64,000 nt of DNA from Parvibaculum sp039680535 (GTDB taxonomy: Bacteria > Pseudomonadota > Alphaproteobacteria > Parvibaculales > Parvibaculaceae), in contig NZ_JBDKSS010000008.1 in NCBI RefSeq assembly GCF_039680535.1, positions 62,001 to 126,000 on the forward strand, read 5' to 3'. The notes beneath the pieces are model-generated. The model was not told where the DNA came from. It worked only from the letters and a program-made list of their open reading frames with translations, and did no database searches. The position numbers and the translations under genes were made by a program. Position 1 is the stretch's first letter. Each line of letters opens with the position of its first letter. Below are positions 16,914 through 24,317 of the stretch, one piece after another.

Positions 16914-18134
16914 TTATTTATTCGCGTTGTATTCCGCAATCTTGAGCTTGCCGAGCTGCGACATGTGCACCTCATCCGGACCGTCGGCGATGCGCAGGAA
17001 GCGGTTCAGCGTGAAGAAGGAGGCAATCGGCGTATCGGCGCTGACGCCCATGCCGCCATGCGCCTGAATGGCCCGGTCGCATACGGTCTGAGCCATCTGG
17101 GGTGCGATGACCTTGATCGCGGCGATCAGATCGCGCGCCACCTTGTTGCCATAGCGATCCATCGCATCGGCAGCCTTCAGCGTCAGAAGGCGCGCCTGTT
17201 CGATCTCGCAATAGGAGCGCGCGACATCCTGGCGGATGCTGCTCTGATCCGAGAGCTTCTTGCCGAAGGCGACGCGGTTCTCGACCCGACGCGCCATGAT
17301 CTCAAGCGCGCGCTGCGCCTGGCCGATCGAGCGCATGCAGTGATGGATACGGCCAGGTCCAAGCCGGCCTTGCGCGATCTCGAAGCCACGGCCTTCGCCG
17401 AGGATGAGATTGGATTTCGGCACGCGCACATTCTCAAGGCGCAGTTCCGCTTCGCCGCCCGGCGAATTATGGCTGTTGAAGACCGACTGATTACGGACGA
17501 TGTGGATGCCCGGCGTATCGCGCGGAACGATGATGGTCGACTGCTGGACATGGCGCGCCGCGTCCGGATTGGTCTTTCCCATGATGAGCAGAACCTTGCA
17601 GCGCGGATCCATGATGCCGGAGATCCACCATTTGCGGCCGTTGATGACGTAGTCATCGCCATCGGCGCGGATTGACGTCTCGATGTTGGTTGCGTCCGAC
17701 GATGCGACCTGCGGCTCGGTCATCACATAGGCCGAACGGATTTCGCCATCGAGCAGCGGTCGCAGCCACTGCTTCTGCTGCGCGGGCGAGCCATATTTCG
17801 CCAGCACTTCCATATTGCCGGTATCGGGCGCCGCGCAGTTGAAGACTTCGGAAGACCACGGCACCCGGCCCATGATCTCCGCCAGCGGCGCATATTCGAG
17901 GTTGGTTAGCCCCGGGCTCCATTCGCCATATTCATGCGGCAGGAAGAGATTCCAGAGCCCCTCCTCCTTCGCCTTTTCCTTCAGCACATCGAGACCCGGC
18001 CAATGCTTCCAGAGATTGGCGTGGTTCGACGCCCAGTCGAAATGGGCCTGCTCATTCGGATAGATATGCTCGTCCATGAAGCCCTGGAGCTTCGCGATCA
18101 GAGTCTTGACCTTGTCGGTATGTTCGAAATTCAT
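16914..18134 (-). CDS. Acyl-CoA dehydrogenase, ACAD10/11-like
   Basis: 406 residues with the standard ACAD order: N-terminal helical domain, FAD-binding middle domain (YVMTEPQVASSDATNIETSIRADGDDYVINGRKWWISG) and C-terminal helical domain. The C-terminal motif RIADGPDEVHMSQLGKLKI replaces the Glu-containing EGT of straight-chain dehydrogenases. The ADGPDEVH form is what I associate with ACAD10/ACAD11-type enzymes. With the kinase at 13988-15037 it would make a split ACAD11 equivalent. It starts 24 bp after the upstream SDR gene's stop, in one operon. Confidence 0.92.
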   Translation of the reverse strand: MNFEHTDKVKTLIAKLQGFMDEHIYPNEQAHFDWASNHANLWKHWPGLDVLKEKAKEEGLWNLFLPHEYGEWSPGLTNLEYAPLAEIMGRVPWSSEVFNCAAPDTGNMEVLAKYGSPAQQKQWLRPLLDGEIRSAYVMTEPQVASSDATNIETSIRADGDDYVINGRKWWISGIMDPRCKVLLIMGKTNPDAARHVQQSTIIVPRDTPGIHIVRNQSVFNSHNSPGGEAELRLENVRVPKSNLILGEGRGFEIAQGRLGPGRIHHCMRSIGQAQRALEIMARRVENRVAFGKKLSDQSSIRQDVARSYCEIEQARLLTLKAADAMDRYGNKVARDLIAAIKVIAPQMAQTVCDRAIQAHGGMGVSADTPIASFFTLNRFLRIADGPDEVHMSQLGKLKIAEYNANK

Positions 18135-18157
18135 TGGATTGCTCCGCTCACTGCAAA

Positions 18158-18892
18158 TTAGAGAATGAGACCGCCATCGACCGGAATGGTCTGGCCGAGG
18201 ACATAAGCCGCGAGCGGCGATGCAAGGAAAAGCGCGACGCCTGCCATGTCTTCAGGCGTGCCGAGGCGACGCATCGGAATGCCCTGAAGCGAAGCCGCGA
18301 GCCGGTCCGGATCGTCCGTTGTGACCTTGGTCAGCTTCGTGTCGACGAGACCCGGCGCGATGCCGTTCACGCGAATGCCGTCTTTCGCCCATGCTTCGGC
18401 GAGCGTGCGCGTGAGACCCACCGCGCCGGTCTTCGACGCGTTATAGGCCGGATTGCCCCTGGTCGAATGGAAGGCTGCCGTCGAGCTCACGGTGATAAGC
18501 GAGCCCTTGGACGCCGCGAGCATGTCGTGGAACTTGATCGCGCAGGCCATCAGGCTGTTGACGTTGACGTCCATCACCTTCTGGAAGCCGTCCATCTTGA
18601 ACTCGCCGCGCTGATAGATGACGGTTCCCTGACTCAGAACCAGCACATCGAGCGATGCGAAGGGGGCCTTGTAGTTTTCGATGGCGTCGAAATCGGAAAC
18701 GTCCATTCGATCATAATGCAGCCCGGTCAGGTCGGAGCCTTCAGCCGCCGAATAGTCCGACGCATTGGCGCGCGTGCCCCAGACGTGAACCGCAGCTCCC
18801 TTCGCGCGAAATGCCTGCGCGATACCATTGCCGATGCCGCTCGATCCGCCGACGACGAGCACAGTCTTGCCCGAAAAATCGAGTTCCGCCAC
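18158..18892 (-). CDS. Short-chain dehydrogenase/reductase, first gene of the catabolic operon
   Basis: 244 residues. The cofactor motif is VVGGSSGIGNGIAQAF and HVWGTRAN after beta-2 lacks an acidic residue, hinting at NADP(H). LSQGTV occupies the usual NNAG position. The catalytic Ser is in TVSSTAAFHS and the YNASK motif is intact. PGLVDTKLTK and the C-terminal GQTIPVDGG are typical of FabG-like SDRs. It is the promoter-proximal gene, divergent from the TetR gene. Confidence 0.92.
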   Translation of the reverse strand: MAELDFSGKTVLVVGGSSGIGNGIAQAFRAKGAAVHVWGTRANASDYSAAEGSDLTGLHYDRMDVSDFDAIENYKAPFASLDVLVLSQGTVIYQRGEFKMDGFQKVMDVNVNSLMACAIKFHDMLAASKGSLITVSSTAAFHSTRGNPAYNASKTGAVGLTRTLAEAWAKDGIRVNGIAPGLVDTKLTKVTTDDPDRLAASLQGIPMRRLGTPEDMAGVALFLASPLAAYVLGQTIPVDGGLIL

Positions 18893-18921
18893 GAGTACCT
18901 CCCTGCCACGACGCCTTGAAT

Positions 18922-18962
18922 TAGGTCGTTTGGATAATTTATTTGACCTATAATGACGACCT
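18922..18962. promoter_or_regulatory. Candidate TetR operator between the SDR and tetR genes
   Basis: Half-sites TAGGTC (18922-18927) and GACCTA (18945-18950) form an inverted repeat. A further CGACCT (18957-18962) mirrors AGGTCG (18923-18928). The AT-rich spacer TTTGGATAATTTATTT may hold a -10 element. These sites lie in the divergent gap where a TetR repressor would control both directions. Confidence 0.5.
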
Positions 18963-18978
18963 CGTCCATCATGTCAAG

Positions 18979-19746
18979 ATGACGAAGCTTCCCGCCAGAT
19001 CCAAGCCGCCCAAAGCCGTGGCGAACGCAAGGGCAAACGCGCGAGAACAGATCAAACTCGCGGCGCGCCGTCTCTTCGCATTGCGGGGAATCGACGGCGT
19101 CAGCGTTCGCGAAATCGTCGAGGCGGCGGCGCAGAAAAATCACGGCTCACTGAGCTATTATTTCGGCACGAAAGAAGCGCTTGTTCGCGAGCTCGTCGCC
19201 GATGGCGCGAAGCTCATCGACGAACGCCGCAACGCATTTCTCGATGCGCTCGAGGCGAAGGGCGGACCGACATCCGTGCGCGACGTCGTCGAGGCGCTGG
19301 TCTATCCCTCGATCGGCCTCGCGGGCGACAACGAGAACGAGGAAGATACCTATACGCGCTTCATCGTGCATCTCGGCATGAGTCACCGGGAACTCTTCAT
19401 GGACGCGCTGGAAAAACGCTGGAACTCCGGCTATCTCCGCGCGCTCGAACATCTCCGCCGGCTGATGCCTGAAATGCCAGCCACGGCGAAGAACCAGCGC
19501 TTCGTCTTCATGGGCGCATATCTCGGCAGCGTGCTTGCCATGCGCGAAGCCGCACTGACCGACCGCACGCGCCCTCACCCGACATGGAGCTCGAAGAACA
19601 CGCTTCCGCATCTCGTTCAAACGATCGTGGTGATGCTCGAAGCGCCGCTGGAAAAGAGCCTGTTCGCGGAAGCCGCCAGGAACTCATCCGCAAGGCCGCG
19701 ACCGCCCCGCGCCATCGTCGGTTCGGTCGGCATGATCTTCGATTGA
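18979..19746 (+). CDS. TetR-family transcriptional regulator
   Basis: 255 residues from ATG 18979 (MTKLPARSKPPKAVANARAN). The frame also opens 12 codons earlier at a TTG, which I reject because it would overlap the operator-like sequence. The HTH reads AREQIKLAARRLFALRGIDGVSVREIVEAAAQKNHGSLSYYFGTKEALVREL, the classical TetR N-terminal domain. The rest is the variable ligand-binding domain. It is divergent from the six-gene catabolic block and is probably its repressor, with an acyl-CoA or pathway intermediate as inducer (inferred). Confidence 0.92.
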   Translation: MTKLPARSKPPKAVANARANAREQIKLAARRLFALRGIDGVSVREIVEAAAQKNHGSLSYYFGTKEALVRELVADGAKLIDERRNAFLDALEAKGGPTSVRDVVEALVYPSIGLAGDNENEEDTYTRFIVHLGMSHRELFMDALEKRWNSGYLRALEHLRRLMPEMPATAKNQRFVFMGAYLGSVLAMREAALTDRTRPHPTWSSKNTLPHLVQTIVVMLEAPLEKSLFAEAARNSSARPRPPRAIVGSVGMIFD

Positions 19747-19794
19747 ACGGAATGCGCCGCCGCTCATTTTGCATGAGGCGGCAGGCACCGACCG

Positions 19795-20706
19795 TCAGGC
19801 GATCGCCTTCAGCTTTCCGGCTTCATCCATGGCATTCGCAATGAATGCTCCCCCTTCCGCGATAGCGCTGCGGCCCGCTCCGAGCATGGGATGGAAAAAA
19901 TGCCAGACATGGATCATCTCGGGCCACACCTGAAGTCTCACATCGACGTCGGCGGCGCCGGCCTTTCCGGCGAGACGGACCGCGTCGTCCAGCAAAGTCT
20001 CCGCCGCACCTACATGGATGAGCAGAGGCGCGAGACCGCGATAATCCGCATGGAGCGGCGAGGCAAGCGGCGTCCTGGCGGAAGCGCCGGCAAGATAGGC
20101 GGCCGCCATGCCATCGAGCTCCTCGCGGCTCACCATCGGATCGATGGAGGCAAGCTCCGTCATCGAATTGCCGGTCGCTTCGAGATCGATCCAGGGGGAA
20201 ATGCAAAATCCACAGGCAGGCTGCTCCAGTCCCGCATCGCGTATCGCGAGCAGCGTCGCCACCGTCAGGCCGCCGCCCGCGCTGTCGCCAGCGACGGCGA
20301 TGTTACCGGGCGCAAAGCCTTGCGCGAGGAGATAGCGATAGGCCGCGAGAGCATCGTCCACGGCAGCCGGGAAGGGATGTTCCGGCGCCAATCGATAATC
20401 GACCGACAGCGTTCGCGTCCCCGCCGCCCGTCCAAGCTCCGTGACCAGATGACGGTGGCTCTTGACCGAACCGATGACATAGCCGCCGCCATGCACATAC
20501 ATGACGACACGATCCTGCGCCGCGCCCGGCGTCGAGCCCCATTCCGCGGGAACGCCATTGGCGCTGACGCTTTCCAGCGTGACATCGGCCGCCGTCGGAA
20601 AGACCGAGCCGAGATTGTCATAGGTCTGGCGCAGCTCGGCCGTATCCGCCGGTTCCGGCATCGAGGCGAGAAACTCGCGTATGGCAATGATTTCCTGATT
20701 TTTCAT
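19795..20706 (-). CDS. Alpha/beta hydrolase, hormone-sensitive-lipase family (class IV esterase)
   Basis: 303 residues from ATG 20706, preceded by a strong purine RBS (AGGGAGGGAAGA). The oxyanion-hole motif is HGGGYVIGS and the nucleophile elbow is GDSAGGG. The acid and His fall in the C-terminal part (AETLLDDAVRLAGKA and PEMIHVWHFF). Family members cleave short-chain esters and some lactones. It is tail-to-tail with tetR. The upstream-extended frame (45 extra codons) is a read-through without features. Confidence 0.92.
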   Translation of the reverse strand: MKNQEIIAIREFLASMPEPADTAELRQTYDNLGSVFPTAADVTLESVSANGVPAEWGSTPGAAQDRVVMYVHGGGYVIGSVKSHRHLVTELGRAAGTRTLSVDYRLAPEHPFPAAVDDALAAYRYLLAQGFAPGNIAVAGDSAGGGLTVATLLAIRDAGLEQPACGFCISPWIDLEATGNSMTELASIDPMVSREELDGMAAAYLAGASARTPLASPLHADYRGLAPLLIHVGAAETLLDDAVRLAGKAGAADVDVRLQVWPEMIHVWHFFHPMLGAGRSAIAEGGAFIANAMDEAGKLKAIA

Positions 20707-20764
20707 TCTTCCCTCCCTTGATCCTCGGCCAAGCCTATACCGGACGAAGGAGGGAATGAAAGAA

Positions 20765-21373
20765 CTAGGCCTTCGCGCGGATGATCTCCTCCTCGACATC
20801 CCGGAGGCGGTCCTTGCCGAAGAAAATCTCGTCACCGACATAGAAGGTCGGCGCGCCGAACGTGCCGCGCTCGACGGAAGCGCTCGTATTTGCGAGCAGC
20901 TTGTCCTTCACATCCTGATCCTGAACGCGGGCAAGGATGCGCGCGCCGTCGAGTCCGCCCGCGTCGAGCACTTCGCGGATGACGTCAGCGTCGTCCATCT
21001 TCTTCGAGTCTTCCCACATGGCACGGAAAACGACATCCATGTACTTCGCCAGAACACCGTCCATTTCTGCCGCCACGGCGCCGCGCATGATCTGCACCGT
21101 GTTCACCGGAAAATGAGCATTGAACTTGAACCTGGTGAGCTTGTGCCGCGCTATGAAGCGCTGCATCTCAAGGTTCTCGTATTGCGGCTTGTTCTTGATA
21201 TTACCGAAGGCGACCATCGGCGGCTGATTGCCGGTGAGCTTGAAGACGCCGCCGAGCAGGATCGGAACATTGACGAAGGTGACGCCCGTGCGCGCTTCGA
21301 TATCGGGGATGATCTTCCACGCCAGATATGAATTCGGACTGCCGAAATCGAAATGATGCTCAACTTTTACCAT
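20765..21373 (-). CDS. DsbA-family isomerase (2-hydroxychromene-2-carboxylate isomerase-like)
   Basis: 202 residues, starting MVKVEHHFDFGSPNSYLAWK. The SPNSYL motif puts Ser where DsbA has its first redox Cys, as in GSH-dependent HCCA/kappa-class isomerases. GTFGAPTFYVGDEIFFGKDRL provides the cis-Pro loop and the C-terminal end. Its ATG overlaps the SDR stop as TAATG, so the pair is coupled. The substrate is uncertain: homologues act in naphthalene pathways, but many are isolated paralogues. A TTG two codons upstream is the alternative start. Confidence 0.88.
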   Translation of the reverse strand: MVKVEHHFDFGSPNSYLAWKIIPDIEARTGVTFVNVPILLGGVFKLTGNQPPMVAFGNIKNKPQYENLEMQRFIARHKLTRFKFNAHFPVNTVQIMRGAVAAEMDGVLAKYMDVVFRAMWEDSKKMDDADVIREVLDAGGLDGARILARVQDQDVKDKLLANTSASVERGTFGAPTFYVGDEIFFGKDRLRDVEEEIIRAKA

Positions 21374-22119
21374 TACCAACGCTCCCCATAAGGACGAATA
21401 TCCAGCTCATGCGTCCAGGCGTCCCGCGTCTGGTTGTGCAACAGCCAATAGGTTTCCGCGATCGAAGCGGGGTTCATGAGCTGGTCGGGAGCAAGCCGGT
21501 CAAGCGCTTCCTCGCCGCCTGCTGCCTTGATGCGGTCCCGGACGAAGGCCGTGTCGACGCCAGCATCGATGACGAGATGGGCGACGTGAATGTTCTTCGG
21601 CCCGAGTTCCCGCGCCATGCTCTGCGCCACCGCACGCAGGCCGAATTTCGCCGAAGCAAAAGCCGCATAGCCAGATCCGCCGCGCAATGAAGCCGTCGCA
21701 CCCGTGAAGAAGATGGACCCCTGCCCGCGCGGAAGCATGCGCCGTGCCGCCTCGCGCCCGACGAGGAAGCCCGAATAGCAGGCCATCTCCCACACCTTGC
21801 GGAATACGCGCTCGGTCGTATCGAGAATCGGGAAATTCACATTGGCGCCGACGTTGAAGATCACAACCTCCAGAGGCGCGTGGGCGTCGGCATCCGCAAT
21901 GAAGGCCGCCACTTCTTCTTCCTTGCGCGCGTCGAGGCCGCGCGCGACGCAAGCGCCGCCCGCCGCTTCAATCTCCGCCTTCAACGGCTGGAGCTTGTCC
22001 GCCGTCCGTCGCCCGGCAAAGACCGTGTAGCCCTCGGCTGAAAATTTCTTCGCGATCGCGCCGCCGATGTAATCGCCCGCACCGACGATCGCCGCCGTCG
22101 CATTCCGCTTCGCAGCCAT
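21373..22119 (-). CDS. SDR-fold protein with Phe in place of the catalytic Tyr
   Basis: 248 residues from ATG 22119 (good GAGGGAGC RBS). The Rossmann motif is IVGAGDYIGGAIAKKF and FAGRR after beta-2 suggests NADP(H). VFNVGANVNF occupies the NNAG position. Ser/Thr candidates lie in FTGATASLRGG. The YxxxK motif reads FASAK, so the usual acid/base Tyr is missing; the nearest Tyr is four residues upstream (GYAAFASAK). Either the chemistry is shifted or the protein is non-canonical. It has its own near-consensus sigma70-type promoter and is coupled to the isomerase gene. Confidence 0.9.
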   Translation of the reverse strand: MAAKRNATAAIVGAGDYIGGAIAKKFSAEGYTVFAGRRTADKLQPLKAEIEAAGGACVARGLDARKEEEVAAFIADADAHAPLEVVIFNVGANVNFPILDTTERVFRKVWEMACYSGFLVGREAARRMLPRGQGSIFFTGATASLRGGSGYAAFASAKFGLRAVAQSMARELGPKNIHVAHLVIDAGVDTAFVRDRIKAAGGEEALDRLAPDQLMNPASIAETYWLLHNQTRDAWTHELDIRPYGERW

Positions 22120-22149
22120 GCTCGCTCCCTCACCTTGCATATGGGGAGC

Positions 22150-22178
22150 ATGTAAGTTCCAAAAAAGAACCCTGTCAA
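22150..22178 (-). promoter_or_regulatory. Strong sigma70-like promoter with a palindromic spacer, driving the SDR-isomerase pair
   Basis: On the minus strand TTGACA (22178-22173) and TTACAT (22155-22150) are separated by exactly 17 bp. The spacer contains the inverted repeat GTTC-N7-GAAC. A dyad between -35 and -10 is a classical repressor position. The candidate regulator encoded just upstream is the zinc-ribbon/HTH protein. Confidence 0.65.
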
Positions 22179-22188
22179 GCGCTGGCGG

Positions 22189-22680
22189 TCACGGCGAGGC
22201 AATCATGCGCGCCGCGGCGAGCTCGCTGAGTTGGCCGCGGAAGCGCTCCACCATGTCGGGCATCTCCGCCCGGAGCTGATCGAGCCGCTGCAGCATGCTC
22301 TTGGCGGTCAGGTACGACACGCCGAGCTTATGGCTCACCTGCGAAATGCTGAGCCGCTGCCCGCGCACTTCCTGCGTATGGAAGAGGACGACCCACGCCA
22401 TCATGTTGACGCGCGTCCCGTGCAATGGCGTGCCCGATGTCACGCTGTACTGGCAATGGCGGCAGGCCTTGCAGGTCCAGAGGCCGGGTCTCGTTTTCAA
22501 CTTGCAGGCGGCGTCGACCGCGTGACAGCTGGGACAAACCGGGCCCTGCGGCCAGCGCACGGCCTCGAGCAGCGAGCGGCTGAGTTCGTCCGATTTCAGA
22601 ATTTCACCGAGGGTAGGCCGGCCGCCAAATCCCCCCTTGGAGACCTCTCGAAACGCTAACGACGAAGGCATTTGTTCCAT
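22189..22680 (-). CDS. Orphan IS1595-type zinc-ribbon plus HTH protein without a transposase domain
   Basis: 163 residues. A zinc ribbon (CPSCHAVDAACKLKTRPGLWTCKAC) is followed by CQYSVTSGTPLHGTR and an HTH-like segment (SISQVSHKLGVSYLTAKSMLQRLDQLRAEMP). This matches the N-terminal part of IS1595/ISXO2-family transposases, but the DDE domain is absent: the frame closes at 22189 and no continuation follows before the SDR promoter. No terminal inverted repeats are evident. It may be a truncated transposase or a domesticated DNA-binding regulator of the neighbouring palindrome. Confidence 0.75.
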   Translation of the reverse strand: MEQMPSSLAFREVSKGGFGGRPTLGEILKSDELSRSLLEAVRWPQGPVCPSCHAVDAACKLKTRPGLWTCKACRHCQYSVTSGTPLHGTRVNMMAWVVLFHTQEVRGQRLSISQVSHKLGVSYLTAKSMLQRLDQLRAEMPDMVERFRGQLSELAAARMIASP

Positions 22681-22901
22681 GTGAGGCGCGCCCTATCTTG
22701 TTGATAAAATGTCAGCGTCCCCGCCTTGCCCTATGTGAGTTAACGCGAACGGATCGAAAGCGTTCCACCCGCTTCGTCAAATCCCGCCAGGGACTCCGCC
22801 ACCTGAAAATTGGCTCCCTCACAATTGGGGAAGCGGCCCTGTTCCAGCGCGAACCAGTGCCACTAGCCTTGCACCGGCCTTCACGCACAAACGAGGTTGC
22901 A

Positions 22902-23300
22902 ATGTCCGACGCACTGGAACTCCTGAAACAGAACGCCCTTCCCTTTGCCAATCTCATGGGCGTTGAACTCGTTTCAGCCTCGCCGGATTGCGTGGAGGCG
23001 AAGCTCACCGTCCGCAAGGAGCATTGCACCATCCCCGACATTCTTCATGGCGGCGCCATCATGGCGCTGGCCGACACGTTGGGCGGCATGGCGACCTTTC
23101 TCAATCTCGACAAGGGTTCGTCGACCACGACGGTTGAAAGCAAAACGAACTTCCTGAGCGCGGTTCCCCTCGGCGACACCGCATCGGCGAAATGCACGCC
23201 GGTCCATCGCGGGAGAAAGCTCATGGTCTGGCAGACACACATCTCGCGGGGCGACGGAAAGCTCGCCGCCATCGTCACCCAGACTCAGATGGTGCTTTGA
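22902..23300 (+). CDS. PaaI-family hotdog thioesterase
   Basis: 132 residues from ATG 22902 (MSDALELLKQNALPFANLMG). The hotdog core is visible, with LHGGAIMALADTLGGMATFLNL (HGG motif and acidic Asp of PaaI/YbgC-like thioesterases) and VESKTNFLSAVPLGD. It probably hydrolyses a medium-chain or aryl acyl-CoA. It abuts the convergent ModE-like gene with no gap between the stop codons. The 220-bp region upstream separates it from the divergent zinc-ribbon gene; I saw no clear operator there. Confidence 0.9.
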   Translation: MSDALELLKQNALPFANLMGVELVSASPDCVEAKLTVRKEHCTIPDILHGGAIMALADTLGGMATFLNLDKGSSTTTVESKTNFLSAVPLGDTASAKCTPVHRGRKLMVWQTHISRGDGKLAAIVTQTQMVL

Positions 23301-23696
23301 TCAGGACTTGGAGAGTGCTCGCGCGATGAGCGCGATTTCGGCGGCGGCGACCTTCTGCGCCTTCTTCTCGATGCCGCGATAGGCGTTGAGAATATCTCTT
23401 CCCGTCTGGGTCAGAACGGCTCCGCCGCCGCGAACGCCCCCCTGCTGCGTCTTCACGACGTCCTCGGAAAAAGTGCGATTGAGTTCATCGATAAGCTGCC
23501 AGGCGCGGCGATAGGACATGCCCATGGCGCGCCCCGCCGCGCTGATCGACCCATTGGCTTCGAGCAGTTCCAGCAGCCGCATCTTGCCGGGCCCCAGGCG
23601 CCCCGCTCCCTCGAAGTCGAGCCGAAGCGTCAGCCGGGTCTCTTTCGGCGGCACCTGCTTATTCCCGCCCCGTGTCGCATCGCCCTTGCGCGGCAT
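23301..23696 (-). CDS. ModE-like winged-helix regulator lacking the molybdate-binding domain
   Basis: 131 residues from ATG 23696 (MPRKGDATRGGNKQ). The ModE N-terminal HTH is clear: RLGPGKMRLLELLEANGSISAAGRAMGMSYRRAWQLIDELNRTF followed by GGGAVLTQTGRDILNAYR. There is no C-terminal TOBE domain, so it is a stand-alone DNA-binding protein. A longer frame starts 18 codons upstream without supporting features. No mod transport genes lie nearby and its target is unknown. Confidence 0.88.
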   Translation of the reverse strand: MPRKGDATRGGNKQVPPKETRLTLRLDFEGAGRLGPGKMRLLELLEANGSISAAGRAMGMSYRRAWQLIDELNRTFSEDVVKTQQGGVRGGGAVLTQTGRDILNAYRGIEKKAQKVAAAEIALIARALSKS

Positions 23697-23739
23697 GATT
23701 TCTCCCGACTCGCCTGTGCAATATGATGCCCTGACCTGA

Positions 23740-23901
23740 TGCCGTGACAAGGCCGGAGAAGCGACCGATCTTCATTCCAACTATGCCCGCCTGGACAATT
23801 GGTTGGATAAGGGTATGGACCTCTACATCGAGCACATTAAGCGGGATGGTTTCTGGCCGGTCGAGCGCGAGATGCAGCCGGGGGATGTGGCTCAACCGTA
23901 A
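23740..23901 (+). pseudogene. Open C-terminal protein fragment, unknown family
   Basis: An open frame with no obvious start codon encodes about 53 residues ending LDNWLDKGMDLYIEHIKRDG followed by FWPVEREMQPGDVAQP and TAA. The composition looks protein-like (amphipathic helix, W and P residues), and the sequence around it is otherwise non-coding. It may be the 3' end of a decayed gene of the island. I do not recognise the family. Confidence 0.3.
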
Positions 23902-23902
23902 G

Positions 23903-24025
23903 ATGGCCGTTTATCGCCACCCGGACGTCAAGATTGATGCCCAGATTGGTCAGGTCGACCTGATGGAGCTGCTCCCTGCGCGGCTGCGGGAGCGCATTGA
24001 AGCCGCCCGAAATACGCCGAACTGA
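23903..24025 (+). CDS. Possible 40-residue hypothetical protein
   Basis: The ATG follows the preceding fragment's stop (TAAGATG), giving MAVYRHPDVKIDAQIGQVDL and a helical C-terminus (MELLPARLRERIEAARNTPN). Tight stop-start spacing resembles phage gene packing, but there is no clear RBS and the minus-strand lipoprotein frame overlaps part of it. Only one of the two may be real. Confidence 0.25.
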   Translation: MAVYRHPDVKIDAQIGQVDLMELLPARLRERIEAARNTPN

Positions 24026-24302
24026 TAGGTACAGGGGTAAACTCTGCGATCTCACACCCCGTCACGCGCCGAACGGCCTCACGCGCCTGATCATGGTAGG
24101 TGAGACTGTCGGGCTTACATACCGAGCACTGCCTATAGACGCGGACCTCTTGCCCCTTGTGGGTAACACCCCACTGGTCCTCCCCCATCGTAACCACCGT
24201 GGGGGTAGGGAAACCATCACGATCGTTCTGCGCCTCAACGTGAGCAGCTACACAAGCCGTGAGGCTGAAGAGGATTGTCAGGGTGGTGATCTTTTTCATC
24301 AT
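23928..24302 (-). CDS. Small predicted lipoprotein, unknown function
   Basis: About 124 residues from ATG 24302. The signal MMKKITTLTILFSLTAC ends in a convincing SLTAC lipobox. The mature part contains Cys pairs (QCSVCKPDS and VTGCEIAEF) and a helical DQAREAVRRVTGC segment. The last roughly 25 residues look low-complexity and may be read-through. It is divergent from the JAMM pseudogene, 15 bp apart. The family is not recognised; phage or plasmid lipoprotein is a guess from context. Confidence 0.5.
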   Translation of the reverse strand: MMKKITTLTILFSLTACVAAHVEAQNDRDGFPTPTVVTMGEDQWGVTHKGQEVRVYRQCSVCKPDSLTYHDQAREAVRRVTGCEIAEFTPVPISSAYFGRLQCAPAAAQGAAPSGRPDQSGHQS

Positions 24303-24317
24303 ATCCAACTACTAGCA

